From positions 930,001-994,000 of the forward strand of contig NZ_AP031500.1 in the NCBI RefSeq assembly GCF_042847215.1: a DNA stretch of 64,000 bases, given 5' to 3'. The notes under the pieces are model-generated. The model ran no database searches and had not been told where the DNA came from. It saw only the letters and a program-made list of their open reading frames with translations. How positions within the stretch are numbered: position 1 is the stretch's first letter; the number at the start of each line of letters is the position of its first letter. The position numbers and the translations under genes are program-made. The stretch comes from Gilvimarinus japonicus. GTDB taxonomy: Bacteria; Pseudomonadota; Gammaproteobacteria; Pseudomonadales; Cellvibrionaceae. Below are positions 1-8,564 of the stretch, piece by piece.

Positions 1-845
1 GCGTCGAGACCGAGCCAGCCGCGCACGACACGTCCGTACTTAATAATATCCTTTAGTGATTTCATGGCATCGTCCGCGGGTACGGCAAAGCCAATGCCGA
101 CGGTATCGAAGATAATCGCGGCGTTAATGCCGAGTAAATTACCGTGGGTGTCGATCAGCGCGCCGCCCGAGTTGCCGGGATTGATCGCGGCATCGGTTTG
201 GATGTAGTTCTCGTAGCTGCTGATGCCTAAGCCGTAGCGGCTAAGCGCGCTAATGATACCCTGAGTGACGGTTTGACCGACCCCGAAAGGGTTGCCAATC
301 GCGAGCACGACATCGCCCACGCGCGCCTGATTGGGGTTGCCGATATTAATGGGGGTAAGGTTGTCTAGCTCGATTTTTAGTACTGCCAGATCACTGCCGG
401 GATCGTTGCCAATAAATGTAGCGCCCGCGCGGCGGCCATCGTGCAGCAGTACTAAAATCTCGTCCGCGCCTTCGATGACGTGGTTGTTGGTCAGCAAATA
501 GCCCTCGGGGCTGACAATAACGCCAGAACCCAGCGCCGACTTAACTCGCTCTTGCTGGCCAGAATTGCGAAACAGTTTTTCGTACAGGGGGTGGTCGGCG
601 AGTGGGTGGCGACGAGTTTCGATGACTTTTCGCGAGTAAATGTTTACAACCGATGACGCCGCTTGGTCGACCGCGTGGGCGTAAGACAGGTTGGCAAAGG
701 CATTATCGCTTTGGGGGGCAGCTCTGGCCGGTAGCTGCCAGCTTTGCGGGCGTAGCTCGGGCACGGTGAGTAGCAAAATTAAAGCGGCAACCAAGCCGAT
801 CATGACGGGCCAGGCAAAAAAGCTCAGCAGGCGGCTCGGGGACAT
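1..845 (-). CDS. algW: DegS/AlgW-type membrane-anchored periplasmic serine protease (partial, C-terminus beyond the window)
   Basis: HtrA-family protease expected to sense misfolded envelope proteins and start sigma-E/AlgU activation by cutting the anti-sigma factor. I translated it directly from the reverse strand: ATG at 845-843, frame open to base 1, 281 residues visible. Residues about 10-28 form one hydrophobic N-terminal segment with no clear cleavage site, so an anchor as in DegS/AlgW rather than a DegP signal peptide. The trypsin-like triad is intact: His122 in TNNHV, Asp152 in GSDLAVLK, Ser226 in GNSGGA. The PDZ domain should lie past the left edge. Neighbour zapG is on the same strand, as yhcB is near degQ/degS in E. 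coli. The choice of AlgW/DegS over DegQ rests on the anchor. Confidence 0.88.
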   Translation of the reverse strand, partial: MSPSRLLSFFAWPVMIGLVAALILLLTVPELRPQSWQLPARAAPQSDNAFANLSYAHAVDQAASSVVNIYSRKVIETRRHPLADHPLYEKLFRNSGQQERVKSALGSGVIVSPEGYLLTNNHVIEGADEILVLLHDGRRAGATFIGNDPGSDLAVLKIELDNLTPINIGNPNQARVGDVVLAIGNPFGVGQTVTQGIISALSRYGLGISSYENYIQTDAAINPGNSGGALIDTHGNLLGINAAIIFDTVGIGFAVPADDAMKSLKDIIKYGRVVRGWLGLD

Positions 846-877
846 GCAATCTCCTCTTGGTGGCGCACGGGCGCCTG

Positions 878-1369
878 TTAGCGCTCTGGCGCGGGGTAGG
901 GCTCGGGAGTTTTGCTGTCGTCGGAGGTGCTGTTGCCTTGCTCATCCAAGCCGTACTCTTCGCTCAGAGTCGGTTTGCGGCCTTGGCGCTTAGGGGCCCA
1001 GTCGCGCGGCGCCTGAATTTGTTGCTCGTGCAGGGTGTGTGACTTGTTGCCCGGCAATTGGTGGTCGGCATCGGCCAGCAGTTGTCGGCTGATTTCCGGT
1101 GTGCTTAATGTTAACGCGCTGCTGGCTAGGTGCTCGTGCATGTCTCGGTAGCTTTCGTTTAAGCTTTTTACCAGCTCAGTGGTGCGGGCAAAGTGGTCGG
1201 TCACATCGCGCTGATAGTTGTTGAGTGCCTCTTCGGCATCAATTAGGCGTTTTTCCATATCGGCATTGCGCGAGCCGCCTGAGCGACCACGAGAAAAAAT
1301 ATAACCGCTAAAGCAGCCTACAAATAGGGCGATAAGGGCGCTAATAACGACGGTGGTGAGTGAAAACAC
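878..1369 (-). CDS. zapG: ZapG/YhcB (DUF1043) inner-membrane cell-envelope protein
   Basis: 163-residue protein of the YhcB/ZapG family, which is linked to coordination of cell division and envelope growth. One N-terminal membrane helix (about residues 5-25) is followed by a charged, probably coiled-coil stretch (about 38-80) and a polar, disordered, acidic tail. The motif NADMEKRLIDAEEALNNYQ after the helix is typical of the family. It lies 32 bases upstream of the DegS/AlgW gene on the same strand. The family assignment is from recognition of the layout and the coiled coil; the function is family knowledge. Confidence 0.85.
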   Translation of the reverse strand: MFSLTTVVISALIALFVGCFSGYIFSRGRSGGSRNADMEKRLIDAEEALNNYQRDVTDHFARTTELVKSLNESYRDMHEHLASSALTLSTPEISRQLLADADHQLPGNKSHTLHEQQIQAPRDWAPKRQGRKPTLSEEYGLDEQGNSTSDDSKTPEPYPAPER

Positions 1370-1521
1370 AACAGCTCTCCTGAACTTGCCGAATAAAAGA
1401 GTCGTGGGCCTTGGCGTGCAAAACCCACCTTACAGTCGGTATTATACGGCCTTTTACGCTTCAACGTGAGGTGCACAGTGGCACCACAGCGAAAAAATTG
1501 TCTGTAGGGTGAATTGAGTTT

Positions 1522-2187
1522 ATGACCAGCGATTTATTTGAGTCTGATCGAGTGCTGTTGCTAGCCGGCCCGGTGGGTGCCCTGGAGGTTTCCGTCAGCT
1601 TGGCGAGCGCCGCTAAGGCGGTAATGCCCGCAAATGCTGTGGCCATTGTCTGTCATCCGCACCCGCTGCATGGCGGCACTATGGATAATAAAGTGGTGAC
1701 TACCCTGATGCGTACTTATCGTGACCTTGGGGCGGCCGTTGTGCGGTTTAATTTTCGCGGTGTGGGGGCGAGTGAGGGTGAGTACGCCGAAGGTGTGGGT
1801 GAGGTGGATGACTTGCTAGCGGTTATAGCGGAGGTACAGCGTCATCGTCCGGGTGCGCCTTTGTACCTGGCGGGTTTTTCGTTTGGCGCGGCGGCGGTGG
1901 CGAAGGCTTGCGCCACAGTGACGCCGGTCCGGCATGTGGCGTTAGTGGCGCCGCCAGTACCGCGTTACCAGTTGGCCGATATTAAAGGTGTTAAGGCGCC
2001 GCTGGCTGTACTTCAGGGCGCTATGGATGAGCGGGTGGTGGCCGCTGAGGTGGCACGTTGGGTGGCTGCACTTGAGGGTGATGTGAGCTATCGCGAGTTT
2101 GCCGCCGCCGGACACTTTTTTCATGGTGAGCTGGGGCCGCTAAAGCAGACGCTGACAGAAATTGTTGCGGGGTTGGAGGATGAGTGA
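1522..2187 (+). CDS. Alpha/beta hydrolase (COG2945 type)
   Basis: 221-residue cytosolic alpha/beta-hydrolase fold protein. Visible family marks are CHPHPLHGGTMDNKV near residue 46, the FNFRGVGASEG block near residue 75, the nucleophile elbow GFSFGAAA near residue 115 (Ser as nucleophile) and a C-terminal AAGHFFHG supplying the catalytic His. The substrate is unknown. The gene overlaps the start of zapE by 8 bases, so the two are probably co-transcribed and translationally coupled. It is divergent from zapG across about 150 bases that should hold both promoters. Confidence 0.85.
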   Translation: MTSDLFESDRVLLLAGPVGALEVSVSLASAAKAVMPANAVAIVCHPHPLHGGTMDNKVVTTLMRTYRDLGAAVVRFNFRGVGASEGEYAEGVGEVDDLLAVIAEVQRHRPGAPLYLAGFSFGAAAVAKACATVTPVRHVALVAPPVPRYQLADIKGVKAPLAVLQGAMDERVVAAEVARWVAALEGDVSYREFAAAGHFFHGELGPLKQTLTEIVAGLEDE

Positions 2188-3298
2188 CGTAGTTGCCAGT
2201 GGGGCGCTGAGTCCGAAACAGCGCTACGACAAAGATTTGCAGCGCCCGGGCTTTGTGGCGGACGCCACGCAGGCACAAGCTGTGGCCAAGTTGCAGTCTC
2301 TGTACGAGCGCTTGCAGCAGTCGGCCAAGCCCCCCAGTTTGTGGCAGCGTTTAACGGGGAAAACACAGCGGGAGCCGGTCTGTGGTTTGTATTTTTGGGG
2401 TGGGGTCGGGCGCGGTAAAACCTACCTGATGGATAACTTTTACGAAAGCCTGCCCTTCGAGCAAAAAATGCGGGTCCACTTCCATCGTTTTATGCGTCGT
2501 GTGCACACTGATTTAAAGCGTTTGGCCGGACAAAAAAATCCGCTTGAGCAAGTGGCTGAGGGGATTGCCGCTGAGGCGCGGGTCATCTGTTTTGATGAGT
2601 TTTTTGTCAGTGACATCACCGATGCGATGATTTTGGCGGGCCTGTTGCGCGAACTGTTTGCCCGTGGGGTAACGCTAGTGACTACCTCAAATATTGAGCC
2701 GGCGGGACTCTATCGCGATGGCTTGCAGCGCGAGCGTTTTTTACCGGCTATTGCATTGCTGCAAAAATACACAGAGGTGGTCAATGTGGATGGCGGCGTC
2801 GACTACCGGTTGCGGGCCTTGAGCCAGGCCGAGCTGTATTACTCGCCGCTAGGGCCGGAGGCAGAGGTGGCCCTGGGCGCCGCGTTCGAGCGTTTGTTGC
2901 CGCCGGGAGCTCAGGTGCGCGAGAACACCACCATTGAGGTGGAGCAGCGCCGCATTAATGTTCGCAAGCAAGCTGATGATGTCGTCTGGTTTGATTTTGC
3001 GGCGGTGTGTGACGGGCCGCGCTCGCAAAACGATTACATCGAGCTAGCTCGTGAATTTCACGCGGTGTTGGTAAGCGATATTCCCCTATTAGGTGGCGAC
3101 AAAGATGACCAGTCTCGCCGTTTTATTAATCTGGTCGATGAGTTCTACGATCGGGGGGTCAAGCTGGTGGTGTCGGCCGCCGCGCCGCTCGATCAACTAT
3201 ACAGTGGGGGTAGACTGTCGTTTGAGTTTGCCCGCACGGAGAGTAGACTGCTCGAAATGCAGAGTCATGAATATCTCGCACGCGAACATCACCCGTAA
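2180..3298 (+). CDS. zapE: ZapE, AFG1-like cell-division ATPase
   Basis: Predicted 372-residue AAA-like ATPase of the ZapE/AFG1 family, which in E. coli acts on the Z-ring during constriction. The family opening (SPKQRYDKDLQRPGFVADATQ) begins a few residues after the chosen ATG. Walker A is GGVGRGKT at about residues 74-81, and the FDEFFVSDI Walker B block follows near residue 140. I chose the ATG at 2180, inside the end of the upstream hydrolase gene. A TTG at 2162 is in frame and would add six residues; the GGAGG at 2175-2179 is too close to 2180 to be ideal, so the start is not certain. Confidence 0.92.
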   Translation: MSDVVASGALSPKQRYDKDLQRPGFVADATQAQAVAKLQSLYERLQQSAKPPSLWQRLTGKTQREPVCGLYFWGGVGRGKTYLMDNFYESLPFEQKMRVHFHRFMRRVHTDLKRLAGQKNPLEQVAEGIAAEARVICFDEFFVSDITDAMILAGLLRELFARGVTLVTTSNIEPAGLYRDGLQRERFLPAIALLQKYTEVVNVDGGVDYRLRALSQAELYYSPLGPEAEVALGAAFERLLPPGAQVRENTTIEVEQRRINVRKQADDVVWFDFAAVCDGPRSQNDYIELAREFHAVLVSDIPLLGGDKDDQSRRFINLVDEFYDRGVKLVVSAAAPLDQLYSGGRLSFEFARTESRLLEMQSHEYLAREHHP

Positions 3299-3371
3299 GG
3301 GCGGGTTCTCGGGTGAATGTCGTCGATTGTTGGACTTGCCGGCGGCGCCGGTAAAAAACTTTAGAAAAGGC

Positions 3372-3400
3372 TTGAATTGGACGTGCGCGTTATGTAGTAT
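3372..3400 (+). promoter_or_regulatory. Likely sigma-70 promoter of rplM-rpsI
   Basis: TTGAAT at 3372-3377 is separated by 17 bases from TAGTAT at 3395-3400, a fair match to -35 and -10 elements. It lies about 45 bases upstream of the L13 start in an otherwise gene-free stretch. Pattern match only. Confidence 0.55.
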
Positions 3401-3445
3401 TCGCGCTCTTTTTGTGGGAAGCACCACCTAGTAGGCAGGTATAAC

Positions 3446-3874
3446 ATGAAGACATATAGTGCTAAAGCAGAATCAGTCGTTCGCGATTGGTTCGTGATTG
3501 ATGCAGATGGTAAGACTCTGGGCCGTATGGCTGCGGAGATCGCTACTCGTCTGCGCGGTAAGCACAAACCTGAGTACACTCCCCATGTTGACACCGGCGA
3601 CTACATTGTAGTCATTAACGCAGAGAAAGTTCGCGTTACCGGCAAAAAAGCGACTGATAAGATGTATTACCATCACACCGGCTACGTCGGTGGCATCAAG
3701 TCAATTAGCTTTGAGAAGTTGATCGATAAAGCACCGGAGCGCGTGATTCAGCGTGCTGTTAAAGGCATGTTGCCCCGTGGCCCACTCGGTCGGACTATGT
3801 TCAACAAGTTGAAAGTGTACGCAGGTAGTGAGCATCCGCACACTGCTCAGCAGCCGCAAGAACTTACTCTCTAA
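3446..3874 (+). CDS. rplM: Large-subunit ribosomal protein L13
   Basis: 142 residues, the usual bacterial L13 length. The sequence has the family signatures DGKTLGRMAAEIATRLRGK, YTPHVDTGDYIVVINAEKV and the VKGMLPRGPLGR block. It binds 23S rRNA early in 50S assembly. It is followed 14 bases later by rpsI, the near-universal L13-S9 pair, and both probably use the promoter at 3372-3400. Confidence 0.99.
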   Translation: MKTYSAKAESVVRDWFVIDADGKTLGRMAAEIATRLRGKHKPEYTPHVDTGDYIVVINAEKVRVTGKKATDKMYYHHTGYVGGIKSISFEKLIDKAPERVIQRAVKGMLPRGPLGRTMFNKLKVYAGSEHPHTAQQPQELTL

Positions 3875-3888
3875 ACGGAAAGCTGATT

Positions 3889-4281
3889 ATGGCAGTTACT
3901 CAATATTACGGTACCGGCCGTCGTAAGACCTCGACCGCTCGAGTGTTCATTACTCCCGGCACCGGTAAAGTTACGATTAATGATCGCTCGCTAGACGAGT
4001 ACTTCGGTCGCGAAGTTGCACGCATGGTCGTGCGCCAGCCACTGGAGCTCGTCGAGCTGACCGATAAGTTTGATATTAACGCCACTGTTGCTGGCGGCGG
4101 TAGTTTCGGCCAAGCCGGTGCTATTCGTCACGGTCTGACTCGTGCCCTGATGGAGTACGATGAGACTTTGCGCCAGTCGCTGCGTGGAGCAGGTTACGTT
4201 ACCCGCGACTCGCGTGCGGTTGAGCGTAAGAAAGTTGGTCTGCGCAAAGCACGTAAGAAGCCGCAATTCTCCAAGCGTTAA
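3889..4281 (+). CDS. rpsI: Small-subunit ribosomal protein S9
   Basis: 130 residues, standard S9 length. It shows the YYGTGRRKTSTARVF opening, the GGSFGQAGAIRHGLTRAL block and the basic KKVGLRKARKKPQFSKR tail that reaches the P-site tRNA in the 30S subunit. Start preceded by a GGAAAG ribosome-binding site. It is the second gene of the rplM-rpsI operon and is followed by a strong intrinsic terminator. Confidence 0.99.
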   Translation: MAVTQYYGTGRRKTSTARVFITPGTGKVTINDRSLDEYFGREVARMVVRQPLELVELTDKFDINATVAGGGSFGQAGAIRHGLTRALMEYDETLRQSLRGAGYVTRDSRAVERKKVGLRKARKKPQFSKR

Positions 4282-4327
4282 TTCGGTTGTGCCTTGTCTG
4301 CCGGGCAACTGGTGGCAGCTGGCTTTT

Positions 4328-4360
4328 AAAAGCGCTCAGGGTTACCCCTGGGCGCTTTTT
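4328..4360 (+). terminator. Intrinsic terminator after rpsI
   Basis: AGCGCTCAGGG and CCCTGGGCGCT pair around a TTAC loop, preceded by As and followed by five Ts. One G-T pair is in the stem. It separates the ribosomal protein operon from the petA operon. Confidence 0.85.
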
Positions 4361-4577
4361 CGTTTGTGGGGTATCGTTTTGTCGCCCGTTTACTGCTTTG
4401 TGTCGGTTCAGCCGGCGCTGCTGTAGCCCTTACGCCACGCGGCCTCGCGTGGTTATTCTTGTAACAGGCGCACAATTTCTTTAAGATTGGCCAATTTTTA
4501 CAAGACAATAACACTATTCTAAATCGTTGAAATTCAGTGATTTACTGGCCGTTGATGCTGTTAGGGGAGAAGTCGTC

Positions 4578-5171
4578 ATGACCAATGACGTTGTCAATAA
4601 AACGCGCCGCCGCGTGTTAACCGCTGCTACCACAGTAGTGGGTGCGGTAGGTGCGGTAGGTGCTGCGGTACCGTTTGTGGGTTCCTGGAATCCAAGTGCC
4701 AAAGCCAAAGCGGCAGGTGCACCGGTAAAAGTCAATGTAAGCAAAATCGAACCAGGCGCTATGATTACCGCTGAGTGGCGGGGTAAGCCGGTTTATATCG
4801 TGCGTCGCACAGAGCAAGTTCTGAGTACTTTGCAGGGTAACGACGAACTGCTACGCGACCCGGCTTCTGAAAAGCCACAACAACCCGCCTACGCGCAAAA
4901 CCCCACCCGATCCATTAAACCCGACTACCTGATTTTGGTAGGCCTTTGTACCCACCTAGGGTGTGCGCCGCTATTTCGCCCGGAAGTGGACTCGGTAAAC
5001 CTGGATGGCGGTACGTGGCAGGGCGGCTTCTTTTGCCCGTGTCACGGTTCTAAATTCGATCTCGCTGGACGTGTCTTTAAGGGTGTTCCAGCGCCAATTA
5101 ACCTTCTGGTGCCACCGCATAAGTTCGATAGCGATGCTGTGGTGACCATCGGTGTGGATCAGGAGGCATAA
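4578..5171 (+). CDS. petA: Ubiquinol-cytochrome c reductase Rieske iron-sulfur subunit
   Basis: 197-residue Rieske protein of the cytochrome bc1 complex, carrying electrons from ubiquinol to cytochrome c1. A Tat-type N-terminal anchor starts with KTRRRVLTAATT and continues as a glycine/alanine-rich helix to about residue 36. The 2Fe-2S cluster motifs are CTHLGC (124-129) and CPCHGS (153-158). I chose the ATG at 4578, which has GGGGAGA upstream and gives the usual length. An in-frame start at 4527 would put 17 residues before the twin-arginine motif. The stop is directly followed by the cytochrome b start. Confidence 0.97.
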   Translation: MTNDVVNKTRRRVLTAATTVVGAVGAVGAAVPFVGSWNPSAKAKAAGAPVKVNVSKIEPGAMITAEWRGKPVYIVRRTEQVLSTLQGNDELLRDPASEKPQQPAYAQNPTRSIKPDYLILVGLCTHLGCAPLFRPEVDSVNLDGGTWQGGFFCPCHGSKFDLAGRVFKGVPAPINLLVPPHKFDSDAVVTIGVDQEA

Positions 5172-5172
5172 C

Positions 5173-7224
5173 ATGAATTGGATGAAAGGTCTGTGGAATT
5201 GGGTCGATGCGCGTTTGCCGGTACAGCGTGCGTGGGATACCCATATGGGCAAGTACTACGCGCCTAAAAACTTTAACTTTTGGTACTTTTTTGGTGTTTT
5301 GTCGCTGTTGGTTTTGGTTAATCAGTTATTGACTGGTATCTGGCTGACCATGAACTACAACCCCAGCGCTGACGGTGCGTTTGCTTCGGTCGAGTACATC
5401 ATGCGCGATGTCGACTACGGCTGGTTGCTGCGCTATATGCACTCTACCGGCGCCTCGGCGTTTTTTGTGGTGGTGTATCTGCATATGTTCCGCGGTTTGA
5501 TGTACGGCTCTTATAAAGCGCCGCGCGAGCTGGTATGGATTTTTGGTATGACCATCTACCTAGCCCTGATGGCGGAAGCCTTTATGGGCTACGTGCTGCC
5601 TTGGGGGCAGATGTCCTACTGGGGCGCACAGGTGATTGTGTCCTTGTTTGGCGCCATACCTGTCGTCGGTGACGGCTTGGTTGAGTGGATTCGCGGTGAC
5701 TACCTAATCTCGGGGATTACCCTAAACCGCTTCTTTGCGCTGCATGTGGTTGCCTTGCCGATTGTGCTGCTGGCGCTGGTGGTGTTGCACTTACTGGCGT
5801 TGCACGAAGTGGGTTCTAACAACCCCGATGGCATCGAAATTAAAAAGAACAAAGACGAAAATGGTATTCCCAAAGATGGTGTACCTTTCCATCCGTTCTA
5901 CACCGTGCATGACTTGGTGGGCATCGCCGTTTTCTTGTTCGTGTTCTGTTTTGTGCTGTTCTTTATGCCAGAGATGGGTGGGTTCTTTTTGGAATACGCC
6001 AACTTTGAAGAGGCGAATAACCTTAAAACCCCAGAGCACATTGCGCCGGTGTGGTATTTCACCCCGTTTTACGCGGTACTGCGTGCAGTGACCTTTGATA
6101 TAGGCCCCTTGAACTCTAAGTTCCTTGGGTTGATTGCCATGGGTGCTGCTATTGCCATTTTGTTTGTGTTGCCATGGTTGGATCGCAGTCCGGTTAAGTC
6201 GATGCGTTACAAAGGCCACATCAGCCGTATTGCGTTGATTGTGTTTGCTGCAGCCTTTGTGATTTTGGGGTACTTGGGGGTAAAAGCTCCTACACCCGGT
6301 CGCACGATTCTGGCGCAGATTTGTACGGTATTGTACTTCTTGTACTTTATTGCCATGCCGTTCTGGACCACTCGGGAAAAAACCTTTCCGGTACCTGAGC
6401 GCGTAACCAGTAAAGGCTTGCCCACCTATATGGTGATTGCAGGGTTTGTCCTGTTCGCGATCTTGGTGGTTGTACCGATTAAAGCGGTGGGCGCCGAAAG
6501 TCACTTTGCCTGTGGCGCTATTCCCTGCGACGAGATTGAAACGGACTTGTCCGATAAGGCCTCGTTGCAACGCGGCGCAAAGTACTTTGTAAACTACTGC
6601 ATGGGCTGTCACTCGGCTAAGTATTCACGCTTTGAGCGCGTGGCCGATGACTTGGATATTCCTCACGATCTGATGCTGGAAAACATGGTGTTTTCCGATA
6701 AGCGCATTGGTCAGCTGATGGAAATTAGCATGAAGCCCGACTTGGCGAAAAAGTGGTTTGGGGCTTCCCCTCCGGATTTAACGCTGGTGGCACGGGCGCG
6801 CTCGCCTGAGTGGCTGTATACCTACCTGCGCAACTTTTATAAAGATGAGTCGCGTCCTCTAGGCGTTAACAATCGTGTGTTTGCCAACGTCGGTATGCCT
6901 CACGTCTTGTTAGAGCTGCAAGGTCTGCATGAGTGCGGAGCAGGCCCTAAGCTCGATCACCATGGTCACGCTGAGCGCGATAACTTGGGTAACCAAGTAA
7001 TGGATGAGCACTGTGGGGCGTTGGTCGAGGGCGATATCAAAGGCAGTATGTCAGATGATGAATTTGATAAAGCCGTTTACGACTTGGTTAACTTCTTAGA
7101 GTATGTTGCTGAGCCGTCGCGTATGCACAGCGAACGTATAGGCATTTATGTACTGCTGTTTTTGTGCGTATTTTTTATCTTTGCCTATCTGCTAAACCGC
7201 GAATACTGGAAAGGTATTCACTAA
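5173..7224 (+). CDS. petBC: Fused cytochrome b / cytochrome c1 polypeptide of the bc1 complex
   Basis: One uninterrupted 683-residue frame that contains both subunits. Residues 1 to about 410 are cytochrome b, with haem-ligand histidines at 90/104 and 191/206 and a PVWY Qo motif (292-295) where PEWY is common. Residues about 418-441 form a hydrophobic segment ending AVGA, which looks like the signal peptide of a separate cytochrome c1. Then follow c1 proper with CMGCH haem-binding (476-480), a likely Met575 ligand and a C-terminal anchor near 656-675. The ATG at 5173 has a perfect AGGAGG upstream. Pseudomonads carry separate petB and petC; Bradyrhizobium fbcH is the known fused precedent, processed after translation. 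Processing here is inferred. Confidence 0.96.
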   Translation: MNWMKGLWNWVDARLPVQRAWDTHMGKYYAPKNFNFWYFFGVLSLLVLVNQLLTGIWLTMNYNPSADGAFASVEYIMRDVDYGWLLRYMHSTGASAFFVVVYLHMFRGLMYGSYKAPRELVWIFGMTIYLALMAEAFMGYVLPWGQMSYWGAQVIVSLFGAIPVVGDGLVEWIRGDYLISGITLNRFFALHVVALPIVLLALVVLHLLALHEVGSNNPDGIEIKKNKDENGIPKDGVPFHPFYTVHDLVGIAVFLFVFCFVLFFMPEMGGFFLEYANFEEANNLKTPEHIAPVWYFTPFYAVLRAVTFDIGPLNSKFLGLIAMGAAIAILFVLPWLDRSPVKSMRYKGHISRIALIVFAAAFVILGYLGVKAPTPGRTILAQICTVLYFLYFIAMPFWTTREKTFPVPERVTSKGLPTYMVIAGFVLFAILVVVPIKAVGAESHFACGAIPCDEIETDLSDKASLQRGAKYFVNYCMGCHSAKYSRFERVADDLDIPHDLMLENMVFSDKRIGQLMEISMKPDLAKKWFGASPPDLTLVARARSPEWLYTYLRNFYKDESRPLGVNNRVFANVGMPHVLLELQGLHECGAGPKLDHHGHAERDNLGNQVMDEHCGALVEGDIKGSMSDDEFDKAVYDLVNFLEYVAEPSRMHSERIGIYVLLFLCVFFIFAYLLNREYWKGIH

Positions 7225-7237
7225 GCTTTTTTAAAGT

Positions 7238-7256
7238 GGGTGGCATTTTGCCACCC
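7238..7256 (+). terminator. Stem-loop after the cytochrome bc1 genes
   Basis: GGGTGGC and GCCACCC pair around ATTTT between petBC and sspA. No strong T run follows, so it may be a weak terminator or an mRNA-stabilising hairpin. Confidence 0.45.
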
Positions 7257-7290
7257 ATATTCTTTGTTGTATAACTATTGAGGTGCCCTA

Positions 7291-7926
7291 ATGGGTGTTG
7301 TGACCAAGCGCTCATCCATGACTTTTTTCTCTGACGCCCATGACCATTACAGTCATCGGGTACGTATTGTGTTAGCAGAAAAAGGCGTGACGGTTGATTT
7401 GGTGGATGTCGATGTCGACAACAAGCCGCAAGAGTTAGCGGATTTGAATCCCTACAATTCATTGCCGACACTGGTTGATCGCGATTTGTCTTTGTATGAA
7501 TCCAAAGTGATGATGGAGTATCTCGACGAGCGCTTCCCGCATCCACCGCTGTTGCCGGTGTACCCTGTGGCAAGAGCTCAGAGCCGATTATGGATGTATC
7601 GCCTAGAGCGCGACTGGGCGCCCTTGGTGGATCTCATCAAACAAAGCGATGATAAAGCCCAGGTAGAGAACGCGCGTAAAGAACTCAAAGATAGCTTGCT
7701 AACCATTGCACCTATTTTTGCCGAAATGCCATTCTTTATGAGCGATGAGTTTACCATTGTCGATTGCTGCTTAGGGCCTATCCTGTGGCGCTTGCATTCG
7801 CTGGGCATTGAGTTTCCCAATACTCGTCAAAGCCAGCCGCTTAAGCAGTATATGGAGCGTCTGTTTGCCCGTGAGTCATTTCAGCAAAGCCTGACTGAAT
7901 TTGAACGGGAAATGAACCCCGCTTAA
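7291..7926 (+). CDS. sspA: Stringent starvation protein A, GST-fold RNA polymerase-associated regulator
   Basis: 211-residue glutathione-transferase-fold protein. SspA binds RNA polymerase and supports survival in starvation and acid stress; it lacks GST activity in characterised members. The N-terminal thioredoxin-like half has SDAHDHYSHRVRIVLAEKGV and the cis-Pro region NSLPTLVDRDLSLYES; the C-terminal half is helical with the conserved FMSDEFTIVDCCLGPILWRL. The gene lies between petBC and sspB, the arrangement I recall in Pseudomonas. The first codons (MGVVTKRSS) may be slightly long: an in-frame ATG is at residue 10. Confidence 0.95.
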   Translation: MGVVTKRSSMTFFSDAHDHYSHRVRIVLAEKGVTVDLVDVDVDNKPQELADLNPYNSLPTLVDRDLSLYESKVMMEYLDERFPHPPLLPVYPVARAQSRLWMYRLERDWAPLVDLIKQSDDKAQVENARKELKDSLLTIAPIFAEMPFFMSDEFTIVDCCLGPILWRLHSLGIEFPNTRQSQPLKQYMERLFARESFQQSLTEFEREMNPA

Positions 7927-7932
7927 GTCGCT

Positions 7933-7957
7933 ATAGGCGCGGTGTAAACGCGCCTAT
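7933..7957 (+). terminator. GC-rich stem-loop between sspA and sspB
   Basis: ATAGGCGCG and CGCGCCTAT form a perfect 9-bp stem with a 7-base loop. There is no T tract, so partial termination or mRNA stabilisation are both possible. A second small hairpin (TACGG/CCGTA) lies just before the sspB ribosome-binding site. Confidence 0.4.
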
Positions 7958-8016
7958 TAACTTCTTACGGTCTTTTCCGTAGGGGGTTGCCACACTCAGC
8001 GCCGAGGAGAGAAGCC

Positions 8017-8421
8017 ATGACAATGACCTCTAGTCGCCCCTATATGATTCGCGCGCTCTATGAGTGGATCGTGGATAACAACTGTACTCCCTACCTATTG
8101 GTAAATGCACACGCTACCGGTGTAGAAGTGCCGCAAGAGCACATTAACAAAGATGGGCAGATCATTCTGAATATTGCCCCCGCTTCGGTGGTTGATTTGA
8201 ACATGCTCGATGATAGTGTGTCTTTTAGCGCCCGATTTGGTGGTGTGCCACGCCAGCTGTTTATCCCCTGTTATGCTGTGTTGGGGATTTATGCCCGTGA
8301 GAATGGCCAAGGTATGGTGTTTGAAGCCGAGGCCGAACCACCAGAGCCGCCCAAGCCGCCAGCACCTTCTGGCAGTGATGACAGCGATAGTAAGCGTCCG
8401 AGTTTACGGGTGGTGAAGTAG
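8017..8421 (+). CDS. sspB: Stringent starvation protein B, ClpXP adaptor
   Basis: 134 residues. SspB tethers ssrA-tagged proteins to ClpXP. The substrate-binding domain is visible (RPYMIRALYEWIVDNNCTPYLLVNA, then ISARFGG-like SFSARFGGVPRQLFIPCYAVLGIYARENGQGM), then an acidic, Pro-rich flexible linker, and the basic ClpX-binding tail RPSLRVVK at the very end. I chose the ATG at 8017 because GAGGAGAG lies just upstream; an earlier in-frame start at 7987 lacks this. Confidence 0.96.
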   Translation: MTMTSSRPYMIRALYEWIVDNNCTPYLLVNAHATGVEVPQEHINKDGQIILNIAPASVVDLNMLDDSVSFSARFGGVPRQLFIPCYAVLGIYARENGQGMVFEAEAEPPEPPKPPAPSGSDDSDSKRPSLRVVK

Positions 8422-8486
8422 GCCACTTTTGAGTGTATATTTCGTTGTACGTTTAGTAGTCCTTTCTATATAGCTAATACTTATTT

Positions 8487-8510
8487 GCGGCTGTCATCAG
8501 CCGCTTGTTA
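8487..8510 (+). terminator. Likely intrinsic terminator after sspB
   Basis: GCGGCTG and CAGCCGC pair around TCAT and are followed by the T-rich TTGTTATCTTT. Confidence 0.65.
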
Positions 8511-8564
8511 TCTTTGATCCTACAGATCCACTGAATAATAAGAACTCAGACGTAGGAGAAGTAT

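Noticed and set aside
5791..6612. 273-residue frame on the minus strand inside petBC
   Set aside because: It lies fully antisense to clear cytochrome b/c1 coding sequence, has a composition unlike a real protein and no recognisable motif.
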